Notes: generated by a model not told the origin, from the sequence alone. Positions 17,678 through 26,510 are shown, numbered from the stretch's first letter. The stretch is 64,000 nucleotides of DNA from Bradyrhizobium sp. WD16 (GCF_024181725.1 NZ_CP028908.1:2646001-2710000), one strand, 5' to 3'. Made by a program: numbers and translations.

Positions 17678-17760
17678 ACGCGGCGAAAACAGCGTGAATT
17701 GGACACCGGCACGAACGAAATCTGTCGATTAAACTTCTTTAAACCTGTGAAGAGGCCAAA

Positions 17761-18813
17761 ATGTATAAAGTGTCCGTTATTACCGAAGACGATTTCGAGG
17801 TCACGTTTGAGTGCCCGCCGAACGACAACGTCATCTCCGCCGGAGTGAAAGGCGATGTGATTCTCCTTTCGTCCTGTCATGAAGGCGGTTGCGCCACATG
17901 CAAGGCGGAATGTCTCGAAGGCGACTATGAATTGGGGCGATGCAGCGTACAGGCCCTGCCTCCCGACGAAGAAGAAGCAAGTGTCGTTCTGCTCTGCCAG
18001 ACCTTTCCGCGGAGCGATCTCGTCGTCAAAGTGCCCTATACGTTCGAACGCATTTCGTTCCAGAAGGTCAACACGGACTGGCGGGGCGAAATCGTTGCCA
18101 TCGAAAAAATCGCGTCGAATGTCGCGAAACTGCAGATCGCGCCGAAAGACCCCGGCAATGGAGAAACGGTACCGATCCCGTTCGTTCCCGGACAATATCT
18201 GGACATAGGGATTCCTGGCACGGAGGCGAGCCGGTGCTATTCGATGGCGACGATTGATGACGATCCGCGCCTTGATTTTCTCATCCGGATTTTGCCTGGC
18301 GGCCGGTTTTCGGAATTTCTGTCGAGCGACGCCGAGCCTGGCCTCGTGATGAAGCTTCGCGGTCCCTTCGGCAGCTTCAACATAAGGGAGAACGGACTGC
18401 GGGCCCGATACTTCGTTGCAGGCGGCACTGGTCTCGCGCCTGTCCTGTCGATGATCCGCTACATGAATCGCGAGCAGCATCCGCAGGAAGCCAAGTTGTT
18501 CTTCGGCGTGACGCATCAGCACGAATTATTCTATCTCGACGAACTAAGGCAGCTCGAGGCCGAAATGCCGAATCTGAAGGTCTATGTGTCGGTGATGAAA
18601 CCCGAGGCTGGTTGGCAGGGCTGCGCCGGCACCGTCGTGGACGAATTGACCCGGCAATTGCGAGAGGCGAAGGCGAAGCCGGACATCTACCTGTGTGGAC
18701 CGCCGCCGATGATCGATGCGGCTTTCGCAGTTGCAGCAACGAACGGTGTGCCGAAGGAACAACTCTACGTCGAGAAGTTTCTTGCAAGCGGGCAAGCGGC
18801 GGCCGCAGAATAG
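17761..18813 (+). CDS. mmoC: sMMO reductase (component C)
   Basis: 350 residues. The N-terminal [2Fe-2S] plant-type ferredoxin domain has C39, C44 and C47 (SSCHEGGCATC) and C79 (LLCQT). The FAD-binding segment is RCYSMA (about 159-164), and the NADH domain has FVAGGTGLAP and the late CGPPPM motif. It carries electrons from NADH to the hydroxylase in the cytoplasm. All cofactor residues are intact. It is the last structural gene of the operon and is followed 36 bp later by mmoR. Confidence 0.96.
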   Translation: MYKVSVITEDDFEVTFECPPNDNVISAGVKGDVILLSSCHEGGCATCKAECLEGDYELGRCSVQALPPDEEEASVVLLCQTFPRSDLVVKVPYTFERISFQKVNTDWRGEIVAIEKIASNVAKLQIAPKDPGNGETVPIPFVPGQYLDIGIPGTEASRCYSMATIDDDPRLDFLIRILPGGRFSEFLSSDAEPGLVMKLRGPFGSFNIRENGLRARYFVAGGTGLAPVLSMIRYMNREQHPQEAKLFFGVTHQHELFYLDELRQLEAEMPNLKVYVSVMKPEAGWQGCAGTVVDELTRQLREAKAKPDIYLCGPPPMIDAAFAVAATNGVPKEQLYVEKFLASGQAAAAE

Positions 18814-18849
18814 AATAACGTCTGGCTTTATAGCGGAGGTTGTTCAGCG

Positions 18850-20943
18850 ATGAATTCCGTGGTCGAGATGCCGAACAAACTCCAACAGCGGGAGGCGGAC
18901 AAGCCGGAACTGGATGCTGGGCTATTCGGCGTCGACCGCCCCGGGGTCGCCTGGGATTGGATGGTGCAAACCAATCAGCCGCCCGAAGGAACTGATTGGG
19001 CTCGACCCCAGGTCGTAGAGGCCTGGGATCGATGCATTGAGGAATATGGCCTCATACCACGTGCCAGCCAGTTATGGCCGCATCCGATCATCGACGCCGC
19101 GAGCGGCGCGCGGACCGCTCCCGCCACGAACCTGGACGTTCGCACGGCGTTGGCGACGATGGCCTTCAATCTACAGCCTGTGTTGCGAGGCACGAGCGTC
19201 AGCCTGCTCCTGGCTGACGGAACTGGTACGCTTATCCATGCGATGGAATCGGGGTCGAGCCTCGGGCCAATGGGCCGTCGCCTCGTCCGGCTCGGCGAAA
19301 GCTGGAATGAGCGGATCATCGGGAACAACGGATTGGGGACGGCTGCCGTTCTGGGCGAAACCGTGGCCTTTGAAAGGAAGGAACATTTCTCTTCTATTTT
19401 ACATCCTTTTGCGACGGTCGGACATCCGCTGTTCGCGCATGATGGCTCGCTGGTTGCCGTACTCGGCTTGATCACGGATCAGCGGTCCTCTGCGCAGACG
19501 CTTCTCGGCTTCGTCAGAATTGCCGGCTACCTCATCGAAACCAATCTGTTCGAAGGTCAGGCGCCGGGAGCGTTTATGCTCAGGCTGCGCTTGGACACGA
19601 TCTGTGTCGGCTCGGACGAGCAGAACTGCCTGCTCGACGGGCTTATCTCTCTTGACGAAGCGGGAAGGATCGTCGGTGCCACGCGTGCCGGGCTCAATCT
19701 CCTGCGTGGTGAACGCCATTCGGATATTCTCTTCCGTCCCGTAGAGACGGTTCTCGGCGTGACAGTGGACGAATTGCGTGCCTGCGCGCGCCGCTGTGAA
19801 CCTGTCGAGCTGGAGATATTCTCTGGTTGGCGTCTGCGGATCGAGCTTATCGTGCGGCACCCCGGCGCTGGCGAAGCCGTGCAGCCCGCTCGGGAACTCG
19901 CGGCGACAAAAGGGTCGGGGCGGCGGGCGGATTATTACGCGTCCGGGCATGCGGGAAGGCGCGCAGCCCAGGAGCCATGGCATGATGCGGTCGGCGAGGC
20001 CGCGTCGCAGAAAGCGATCAATCTACAAAAGCGGAAAATCCCGATTCTGATCACCGGCGAGTCGGGGGTTGGCAAAGATCATTTGGTCCGTATGATTCAC
20101 GCGAATGGCGCGCGGAAAGGCCGGCCTCTGGTCCTCGTCAACTGCGCCGCAATTCCACGCGAACTTATATCGAGTGAGCTCTTTGGCTATGTAACCGGCA
20201 GCTTCACCGGCGCTCGCAACGGTGGCAAACCCGGCAAATTCGTCGAGGCTCATACCGGCGTTTTATTCCTCGATGAAATCGGCGACATGGCTCTCGATCT
20301 CCAGACCGCGCTTTTGTGCGCTCTGGATAGTTCGGAGATCGTGCCTGTGGGCGGATCGAAGCCCGTGACCGTCGATGTTCAGGTGATCGCCGCGACGAAT
20401 AGTGATCTCGCCGATTGCGTGAGAAAAGGCACATTTCGACGCGATCTCTATTACCGGCTGAACGGCGCGCAGTTCTGGTTGCCGCCTCTCCGAGAGCGGC
20501 CCGACAAGCTGAGCCTGATCCGATATTTGTGGGAGCGGGAAGTCAAGGCCCAGAACATCGACCATGTCAAACGGCTCAGCGCCGAGGTCTGGGACATTTT
20601 CGAGCGTCATCCCTGGCCGGGCAATATTCGTGAATTGCTCAATGTATTGCGTTCATGTTTGGCGATGACCGTTGGAGATCAGACGCGGCTATCGGATCTG
20701 CCGGAGGATTTTCTCCGCGAAATGAATGATTCCGTCCAATGCGAGGCAGACGGCGGAAGCGATCCGGCATGGCCGCGGACGCGGCCCATACCCGAGGTCA
20801 AGGCGCTCGTCGCTTGGGAGGCTGATGCGATCCGTTCGGCGCTTGCGAAGACGTCCGGCAATATTTCGCAGTCAGCCCGCGAACTCGGCATCACGCGCGC
20901 CACTCTCTACCACAAGATGGCGCGGCTCGGGCTGCGAAGATAG
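18850..20943 (+). CDS. mmoR: Sigma54-dependent transcriptional activator of sMMO
   Basis: 697 residues. The N-terminal part (to about 240) is an AcoR/MmoR-type GAF sensor (RLGESWNERIIGNNGLGTA). The AAA+ domain has Walker A GESGVGKD (403-410), the sigma54-contact loop as GSFTGA (450-455) and Walker B LFLDEIGD. The C-terminus has a Fis-type helix-turn-helix (GNISQSARELGITRATLYHK). Known MmoR is required for transcription from the sigma54 mmoX promoter. The Ser in place of Ala in the usual GAFTGA and the Asp after the Walker A Lys are noteworthy but probably tolerated. Its position downstream of mmoC followed by mmoG is the Methylocella-like arrangement; in Methylosinus these regulators precede mmoX. 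Confidence 0.93.
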   Translation: MNSVVEMPNKLQQREADKPELDAGLFGVDRPGVAWDWMVQTNQPPEGTDWARPQVVEAWDRCIEEYGLIPRASQLWPHPIIDAASGARTAPATNLDVRTALATMAFNLQPVLRGTSVSLLLADGTGTLIHAMESGSSLGPMGRRLVRLGESWNERIIGNNGLGTAAVLGETVAFERKEHFSSILHPFATVGHPLFAHDGSLVAVLGLITDQRSSAQTLLGFVRIAGYLIETNLFEGQAPGAFMLRLRLDTICVGSDEQNCLLDGLISLDEAGRIVGATRAGLNLLRGERHSDILFRPVETVLGVTVDELRACARRCEPVELEIFSGWRLRIELIVRHPGAGEAVQPARELAATKGSGRRADYYASGHAGRRAAQEPWHDAVGEAASQKAINLQKRKIPILITGESGVGKDHLVRMIHANGARKGRPLVLVNCAAIPRELISSELFGYVTGSFTGARNGGKPGKFVEAHTGVLFLDEIGDMALDLQTALLCALDSSEIVPVGGSKPVTVDVQVIAATNSDLADCVRKGTFRRDLYYRLNGAQFWLPPLRERPDKLSLIRYLWEREVKAQNIDHVKRLSAEVWDIFERHPWPGNIRELLNVLRSCLAMTVGDQTRLSDLPEDFLREMNDSVQCEADGGSDPAWPRTRPIPEVKALVAWEADAIRSALAKTSGNISQSARELGITRATLYHKMARLGLRR

Positions 20944-20977
20944 AAGCGCCGACGGCGTCCCGGCAAGGGAGAGAAGA

Positions 20978-21322
20978 ATGGTGGACGAAATCCAGCAGTT
21001 TCTCACCGAGATGGCACGCGGTGCCGATGCCACCACGCTTGAGCTTGAACAGAAGGAAGCCAGGCTACGCGCGCTGGTCGGCCCTGAAAGGGCCGAGGAA
21101 CTGGAGCGGCTTTGGGCAAAGGAATTCGCCCCCGCGGACGAAGAAGATATCAAACGCTTCATGGATTGGAGCGATAAAGAGCTGATCTGGACATGGTCAC
21201 GTCTCGAGCGCTCGAGAGAGCGCCGGGCCGCCGCAGGCCGTGCTCATATGATTCATAGTCAGCAACCAGCAGCGTCGCTTCTTTCCAAAGAGAAGACGCG
21301 GAAACCGGGGGGGCGCGATTGA
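20978..21322 (+). CDS. Unidentified 114-residue protein between mmoR and mmoG
   Basis: It starts at ATG 20978 with GGGAGAGAAGA upstream, 34 bp after mmoR, so it is almost certainly co-transcribed. The N-terminal two-thirds is highly charged and helical (LELEQKEARLRALVGPERAEELERLWAKEF), with a short aromatic patch KELIWTWSRLERSRERR. The C-terminal 25 residues are basic and low in order. There is no signal peptide, membrane segment or metal motif. I do not recognise a family. Given its position it may act with MmoR or MmoG, but that is inference from context only. Confidence 0.75.
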   Translation: MVDEIQQFLTEMARGADATTLELEQKEARLRALVGPERAEELERLWAKEFAPADEEDIKRFMDWSDKELIWTWSRLERSRERRAAAGRAHMIHSQQPAASLLSKEKTRKPGGRD

Positions 21323-21363
21323 ATGTTCTTGCGCGTTTATCTTCTTTGCCAAAATGAGAGCAC

Positions 21364-21438
21364 CTAGTGCGGTGGATCTGACGCTCGTATCAGTATTGCA
21401 GCGAACTCTTCATACGAACGTTAGAACCGGGACACTAG
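21364..21438. repeat. CTAGTG palindromic repeat, hybrid of types C and D, inside the sMMO operon
   Basis: The left end is the type C arm (CTAGTGCGGTGGATCTGACG) and the right end the type D arm (CGAACGTTAGAACCGGGACA then CTAG). The two arms are only partly complementary, so it appears to be a recombinant of two units. It lies between the 114-residue ORF and mmoG. Confidence 0.75.
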
Positions 21439-21582
21439 GACGCGAGTTCGGCATGACGATAGACGCGTATCGTCGAGACCAAAGGATGCGACGGAATTGA
21501 GCCGCGCGCGAATAGCGCTCAGCGACAAGCCTTGAAAAGCAGAATTGAAAAAGAACATAACCGGGACTCCCGGGAGGAAACG

Positions 21583-23265
21583 ATGAAAAAGGACATCCGC
21601 TACGGCGACAATGCGCGCCGCAGAATGCTGGACGGCGCCAATCTTTTGGCCGATGCCGTTCAAGTGACGCTCGGTCCCCGCGGCCGCAACGTCATGATCG
21701 AGCATCGTACGGCGGGCTTCCCGCCGATCGTGACCAAAGACGGGGTCACGGTTGCCCGCTCGATCGAGGTGAATGATCATTTCGAAAGCGCGGGGATCAA
21801 CATGTTCGCGCAGATGGCCTCGGCGGTGTCGAAGGAATGTGGAGACGGGACGACAACCACCATCGTGCTGGCGCGCCACATAGCCAGAAAAGTGCTTCAG
21901 GCCATGACGGCGGGGCTTGATCCCAATGGATTGCGAATGGGAATGGAGCTCGCGACCCAGGCGGCCCTCGACGATTTGCGCCGGCGCTCCCGAAACTGCG
22001 CCGATGAGAATTCGATCGCGCAAATCGCCACCACCGCTTCCGACGGCGATGTTGGCATTGGCAAACTCCTCGCGTCCTGCTTCGCAAAAGTCGGTCCTGA
22101 TGGCATCGTCAACATCACGCCAGGCAATGGTGTCGTCGATACCGTCGCCTTTCAGGAGGGCGCATGTTGGGAACAGGGCTGGCTTTCGCCCTATTTCGTT
22201 ACCGACAAAAACCGCATGCTCGCCGAACTCTCAAATTCCTATGTGCTGCTTTATGATCGCGTGATCAAGCACTTCGAGGAGTTGATCCCGATCCTTGAGC
22301 AGGTACGCAGGGCCGATGGCTCGCTCCTGATCATAGCCGAAAATGTCGAGGACGCGGCCTTGACCGGACTGTTGCTCAATCACATCCGGTGTGTGCTCAA
22401 AGCCGTCGCCGTGAAACCGCCGGCCTATGGAGATCACCGGAAAGAAACGCTGGCGGACCTTGCTTGCCTGCTCGGCGGGCGCGCCTTGTTGGAGGACAAC
22501 GGCGATAGTCTCGGCCAGGTGAAGCTCGAAGATCTCGGACGGGCGCAATCGGTCCAAATCGGCGAGGATTCGACGACGCTGATCGGCGGCGGGGGCGATG
22601 CGGCCAAGATCGCTGTAAGGCTTGAAGGGTTGCGCGCCGAAGCCGGCGGGCTTCGCAGCGGAAACTCGCGCAGGAGTTCGCCGACAGGCAATGCGCGTGA
22701 ACTCGAACAGCTCGAAGAACGGATCGTCAATCTGTCGAATGTCACCGCGACGATCGAAGTCGGAGGTCATAGCGACGCCGAAATAAAGGAGCGCCTGCAA
22801 CGCGTCGAGAACGCCCGGAACGCAGTGTCCGCGGCTCTTGCCGAAGGCGGGCTCCCAGGGGGCGGCGCCGGCCTGTTGCGGTGCCGCAAAGCGCTCAAAG
22901 CTCTTTCCTCCACCGATCTCGCCGTCCGACATGGCATTGAGATCATCACGGATGCCGTGGGTGAGCCCTTGAGGCAGATTGCCAAGAACTCCGGAGAGGA
23001 TGCCCATGCCATCGTCTCCATGACGCTTGCAGCGGAAGATGAATTGTGGGGGATCGATGCGCGAAACGGCCAATTCGGCAATCTCTTCGATCTCGGTGTC
23101 ATCGACCCGGTGAAAGTCACGTGCCTTGCCTTGCAGGGGGCGACCACCACGGCCAGCGCGCTGATGACAACCGAGTGCGTTGTGGCGAATCTGCCTCCGG
23201 AAGATCCGACATTCGGCTATACGGGCGAATGGGCCGCTGCGACCAGAGAAGATCCGCGTCGCTGA
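21583..23265 (+). CDS. mmoG: GroEL-like chaperonin of the sMMO operon
   Basis: 560 residues from ATG 21583 with GGGAGGAAACG upstream. It is a chaperonin-60 homologue with TLGPRGRNVMIE near the N-terminus, ATP-site CGDGTTTTIVLA (about 85-95) and GGLPGGGAG near 410. It differs from housekeeping GroEL by a Ser/Arg/Asn-rich insertion around residues 361-375 and by lacking the Gly-Met-rich C-terminal tail. In methanotrophs MmoG is needed with MmoR for sMMO expression, probably by folding MmoR or the hydroxylase. There is no groES partner in the window. Confidence 0.92.
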   Translation: MKKDIRYGDNARRRMLDGANLLADAVQVTLGPRGRNVMIEHRTAGFPPIVTKDGVTVARSIEVNDHFESAGINMFAQMASAVSKECGDGTTTTIVLARHIARKVLQAMTAGLDPNGLRMGMELATQAALDDLRRRSRNCADENSIAQIATTASDGDVGIGKLLASCFAKVGPDGIVNITPGNGVVDTVAFQEGACWEQGWLSPYFVTDKNRMLAELSNSYVLLYDRVIKHFEELIPILEQVRRADGSLLIIAENVEDAALTGLLLNHIRCVLKAVAVKPPAYGDHRKETLADLACLLGGRALLEDNGDSLGQVKLEDLGRAQSVQIGEDSTTLIGGGGDAAKIAVRLEGLRAEAGGLRSGNSRRSSPTGNARELEQLEERIVNLSNVTATIEVGGHSDAEIKERLQRVENARNAVSAALAEGGLPGGGAGLLRCRKALKALSSTDLAVRHGIEIITDAVGEPLRQIAKNSGEDAHAIVSMTLAAEDELWGIDARNGQFGNLFDLGVIDPVKVTCLALQGATTTASALMTTECVVANLPPEDPTFGYTGEWAAATREDPRR

Positions 23266-23337
23266 CTGATCTGTCATCGCGTATGCGCGCGGCTGAAGAG
23301 CGGGGCTCCCTTGTAATCGCGAGCTAAAGCCGTTTTT

Positions 23338-23457
23338 TCGCGGCCGCGCGCAAACTGCGGAAACTGCGGGCGAGTTTGCTGCCGCAAGCCGGGGCAATTC
23401 GGGTGGAGAACTCATGGTTGTCGCAGGCGGTCCGCTTGCGCATAGTCGCGCCATGTC
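23338..23457 (+). repeat. Right copy of the island-flanking direct repeat
   Basis: An uninterrupted copy of the sequence at 12399-12432 plus 12598-12682. It runs from the GCGGCCGCGC block to the gluQ start codon. As the intact promoter and leader of gluQ, it is likely the native arrangement. Confidence 0.8.
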
Positions 23458-24349
23458 TGTGCCCGTCTTCCGCTTCGCGCCGAGTCCCAACGGCTATCTG
23501 CATCTCGGCCACGCCTATTCGGCCCTGCTCAATTTCGATCTCGCCCGGCGCAGCGGCGGGCGGCTGCTGCTGCGCATCGAGGACATCGACCCGGCGCGCT
23601 GCCGGCCGGCTTTCGAAGCGGCGATCTACGAGGACCTCGGATGGCTCGGCGTCGTCTGGGAGGAGCCGGTGCGGCGGCAGTCGGAGCATATGGCAGCCTA
23701 TGGCGAGGCGGTGGAGCGGCTGCGCCGCATCGGTCTCGTCTATCCTTCGTTCGACAGTCGCGCCGAGATCGCTCGGCGGGTGGCCGAGAGGGACGCCGCC
23801 GGCCGCTGGCCGCGCGATCCCGACGGTGCGCCGCTCTATCCGGGGTCGGCGCGCGACCTTGCCGAAGAGGAGCGCGCGGGCCGCGTCGCCGCCGGCGTAC
23901 CCTACGCGCTGCGGCTCGACAGCGCCGCGGCGGTCGCCCGCGCCGGGCCGCTGGCCTGGGACGAGACCGGCCGCGGCCCCGGCGGCGAGACCGGCGTCGT
24001 CGCGGCGGCACCGCAGGCCTGGGGCGACGTGGTGCTGGCGCGCAAGGACACGCCGTCGAGCTATCATATCGCAGTGGTGGTCGACGACGCGCTGCAGGGG
24101 GTCACCGATGTGGTGCGCGGCCGCGACCTGTTCTGGGCGACCAGCCTGCACCGGCTGTTGCAGTCCCTGCTCGGCCTGCCCGCGCCGCGCTATCGCCATC
24201 ATGACCTGATCCGCGACGCGGCCGGCGCCAAGCTGTCGAAATCGAATGCGTCCACCGGCCTGCGCGAATTGCGCGCCGCAGGCGTAACGCCGGCCGAGAT
24301 CAGGCAGAGGCTCGGTCTTCACGCTGCTTGGAGCGCTCCGGGTTATTGA
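23453..24349 (+). CDS. gluQ: Glutamyl-Q tRNA(Asp) synthetase
   Basis: 298 residues from ATG 23453 (MSVPVFRFAPSPNGYLHLGH). It is a truncated class I GluRS-like protein: the HIGH-type motif is HLGH and the KMSKS-type motif is AKLSKSNAS, but there is no anticodon-binding domain. It attaches glutamate to the queuosine of tRNA(Asp). The zinc-site Cys residues found in some homologues are absent (YPSFDSR), as in other members of this branch. It is separated from its former neighbour alkA by the sMMO island. Confidence 0.9.
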   Translation: MSVPVFRFAPSPNGYLHLGHAYSALLNFDLARRSGGRLLLRIEDIDPARCRPAFEAAIYEDLGWLGVVWEEPVRRQSEHMAAYGEAVERLRRIGLVYPSFDSRAEIARRVAERDAAGRWPRDPDGAPLYPGSARDLAEEERAGRVAAGVPYALRLDSAAAVARAGPLAWDETGRGPGGETGVVAAAPQAWGDVVLARKDTPSSYHIAVVVDDALQGVTDVVRGRDLFWATSLHRLLQSLLGLPAPRYRHHDLIRDAAGAKLSKSNASTGLRELRAAGVTPAEIRQRLGLHAAWSAPGY

Positions 24350-24452
24350 TCGAGCCTGATCCGATCCGGCCTCCACCGTTCCGGATCATGCGCCATGGTG
24401 GGGTGGTGGCGGTTGCGCCGCCGTGCCAAGCTGCCGGTTGCAGGGGAATCGC

Positions 24453-25673
24453 ATGGTATCCAGGACATCGCGGGCGTCGCGCCGCAAGACAGCGACGACG
24501 CCGGCTCGGGCGCGGCGGCGGTCCGCGGACGTATCAACGCCGCGCGCGCCCGACGCCGTGGCGCAGGCGCTGGCGATCTTCGCCCATGAGGTGCGCACGC
24601 CACTCACCGGCATTCGCGCCATCAGCGATCTCCTGGCGACCTCCGATCTCGGCGAGCGTGAGCGCCTGTGGGTCGACACCATCAAGGCCAGCGCCGATCA
24701 TCTCTCCGCGCTGGCGACGCTGTTCGTCGACGCCGCCCGCGGCGGCGGCGGCCGGTTGACCCCGCGGCAGGATTTCTTCGACCTCAAGGCCCTGGTCCGC
24801 GCGGCGGCCGGATCGCTCGCCGGCCGCGCCGCCGCCAAGGGCCTGGATGTCAAGACCAAGGTCTCCGCAAATCTGCCGGGCTTCGTCACCGGCGATCCGG
24901 TGCGGCTGCGCGCCGCCCTGGAGAACCTCATCGACAATGCGGTGAAGTTCACCGAGCACGGCAGCGTGGCGCTGCGGATCGGCGCGGCGCGGCGTCCGGG
25001 CGGGCGCCGTGCGGTGTCCTTCGCCGTCAGCGACAGCGGCATCGGCCTCACCCTCGCCGAAATCAAGCGGCTGTTCCGGCCGTTCTCGCAGGCCAGTGCC
25101 GCCATCACGGCGCGTTTCGGCGGCGCCGGTCTCGGGCTGTCTTCGGTGCGGCAGGCGGCGCGGGCGATGGGCGGCGACATCGCCGTCACAAGGCGGCGCG
25201 GCGGCACCACATTCACCCTCACGGTGCTGCTGACGCCTGCCGACAAGCCGGCGCCCAAAGCTCAGGCCGGGGATGGCGCGACGGCCATCTCGCCGGGACG
25301 CGCGTTACGCATTCTCAGCGTCGAGGACAATCCGTTTGGCCGCGTGGTGCTCAATGCCATCCTGGGTGAGCTTGGCCATCGCGTCGAATTCGTCGGGCTC
25401 GGCGAGGCGGCGCTGGCCCGGATCAAGGCGGGCGAGTTCGACGCGGTGCTGATGGACATGGTGCTGCCCGACATCGGCGGCGTCGAGGTGATCCGCCGCA
25501 TCCGCGCCTTGAGCGGGCCGAAACGGCGGATCGCCATCATCGGCGTCTCCGGTCGCGGCGAGGACGAGGCGGCGGCGCGCCGTGCCGGCGCCGACGCCTT
25601 CCTGCTCAAGCCGGCATCTCCCCGGGCGCTGGCTGCGGCGCTGGCGCAGACGGCGCAGGCCGGCGGGACTTGA
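24453..25673 (+). CDS. Cytosolic hybrid sensor histidine kinase/response regulator
   Basis: About 406 residues. After a basic N-terminus, the H-box is IFAHEVRTPLTGIR (His near 45), the N-box NLIDNAVKFTEHG, G1 DSGIGL and G2 GGAGLGLS. A receiver domain follows (about 290-400) with acidic pair VEDN, phospho-Asp in VLMDMVLPD and Lys in LLKPAS. There is no membrane or recognisable sensor domain, so the input is unknown. Its 3' end overlaps the convergent yihY-type gene by 68 bp. Confidence 0.88.
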   Translation: MVSRTSRASRRKTATTPARARRRSADVSTPRAPDAVAQALAIFAHEVRTPLTGIRAISDLLATSDLGERERLWVDTIKASADHLSALATLFVDAARGGGGRLTPRQDFFDLKALVRAAAGSLAGRAAAKGLDVKTKVSANLPGFVTGDPVRLRAALENLIDNAVKFTEHGSVALRIGAARRPGGRRAVSFAVSDSGIGLTLAEIKRLFRPFSQASAAITARFGGAGLGLSSVRQAARAMGGDIAVTRRRGGTTFTLTVLLTPADKPAPKAQAGDGATAISPGRALRILSVEDNPFGRVVLNAILGELGHRVEFVGLGEAALARIKAGEFDAVLMDMVLPDIGGVEVIRRIRALSGPKRRIAIIGVSGRGEDEAAARRAGADAFLLKPASPRALAAALAQTAQAGGT

Positions 25674-26493
25674 TGATGGCGGCGTTGAGTTCGCCGCCAT
25701 AGACGAAGATCGCGGCGACGAAATACAGAAACACCAGCGCAATCACCACCGAAGCGAGGCCGGCATAGGTGGTGACGTAGTTGTAGGCGAAGCGCGTCAG
25801 GTACTGCCCGAACACCATGCCCGATACCACCGATCCTGCCATCGTGAAGACGATGCCGGGCAGGATCTGAATGAAGCTGCGGCGCCCGGCCGGCAGCCAG
25901 GCATGGAGGATCAGGAGCGCGACGACCAAGGCGCCGATGGCGACACCGTAGCGGGTGAACTCGAGCAGGTTCTCGTTGGAGTTCAAGAGATGCGGGAAAT
26001 GCCGCCGCGCGGCGGCGATGATCAGCGGGCCGAGCACGATGAGGAAGGACAGCGCCAGCGATACCACGGCGGCCAGCAGCGTGTAGGCGATGGATTCCAG
26101 CCGCAGCCAGTACCATCGCCGCGTTTCGATCATGCCATAGGCGCGGTTGAGACCGACCCGCAGGCTCTCGACGCCGTTGGAAGCGAAATACAGCGCGAGC
26201 ACGAGGCCGATGGTAAAGGCGTCGGTCCGCGTCGTCGTCAGAACGCTGTGGATTTCGCCGGACAGCGCATTGGCGACCTGGCTCGGCCAGGTCTCCAGCA
26301 TCAGTTCGGCGGCCTGGTCGGCGAGATTCTTCGAGCCGATGAAACCTGCGATCGACGTGATCACGATCAGGAATGGAAACAGCGCCATCAGCGCCGACAG
26401 CGCGATATGGCTCGCGATCGCCCAGCCGTCGTCGGCGAGAAACGTGTAGAACGCTTCGATGGCAACGTCATAAACATAGCGCAGGCTCTTCAC
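25606..26493 (-). CDS. YihY/virulence factor BrkB family membrane protein
   Basis: 295 residues with about six hydrophobic helices, including FLIVITSIAGFI, LLAAVVSLALSFLIVLGPL and VVIALVFLYFVAAIFVYGGEL. The last ends in the family signature YGGELNAAII. These are inner-membrane proteins of unknown function, once misassigned as RNase BN. The C-terminus is Pro/Ala-rich. Confidence 0.88.
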   Translation of the reverse strand: MKSLRYVYDVAIEAFYTFLADDGWAIASHIALSALMALFPFLIVITSIAGFIGSKNLADQAAELMLETWPSQVANALSGEIHSVLTTTRTDAFTIGLVLALYFASNGVESLRVGLNRAYGMIETRRWYWLRLESIAYTLLAAVVSLALSFLIVLGPLIIAAARRHFPHLLNSNENLLEFTRYGVAIGALVVALLILHAWLPAGRRSFIQILPGIVFTMAGSVVSGMVFGQYLTRFAYNYVTTYAGLASVVIALVFLYFVAAIFVYGGELNAAIIKSRRPAPSAPAPQPAPGEMPA

Positions 26494-26510
26494 GTCGTCC
26501 CCTGGCCTGG

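Larger units (their letters stand above)
12599..23457. mobile_element. Putative acquired island carrying the sMMO operon
   Basis: The segment between alkA and gluQ is bounded by direct repeats of their shared intergenic sequence, contains an istB remnant at its left edge, and by eye has lower GC and more AT-rich codons than the flanks. No integrase, relaxase or complete transposase is present. The mode of entry (recombination with a homologous flank, or loss of the original mobile element) is inference. Confidence 0.6.
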
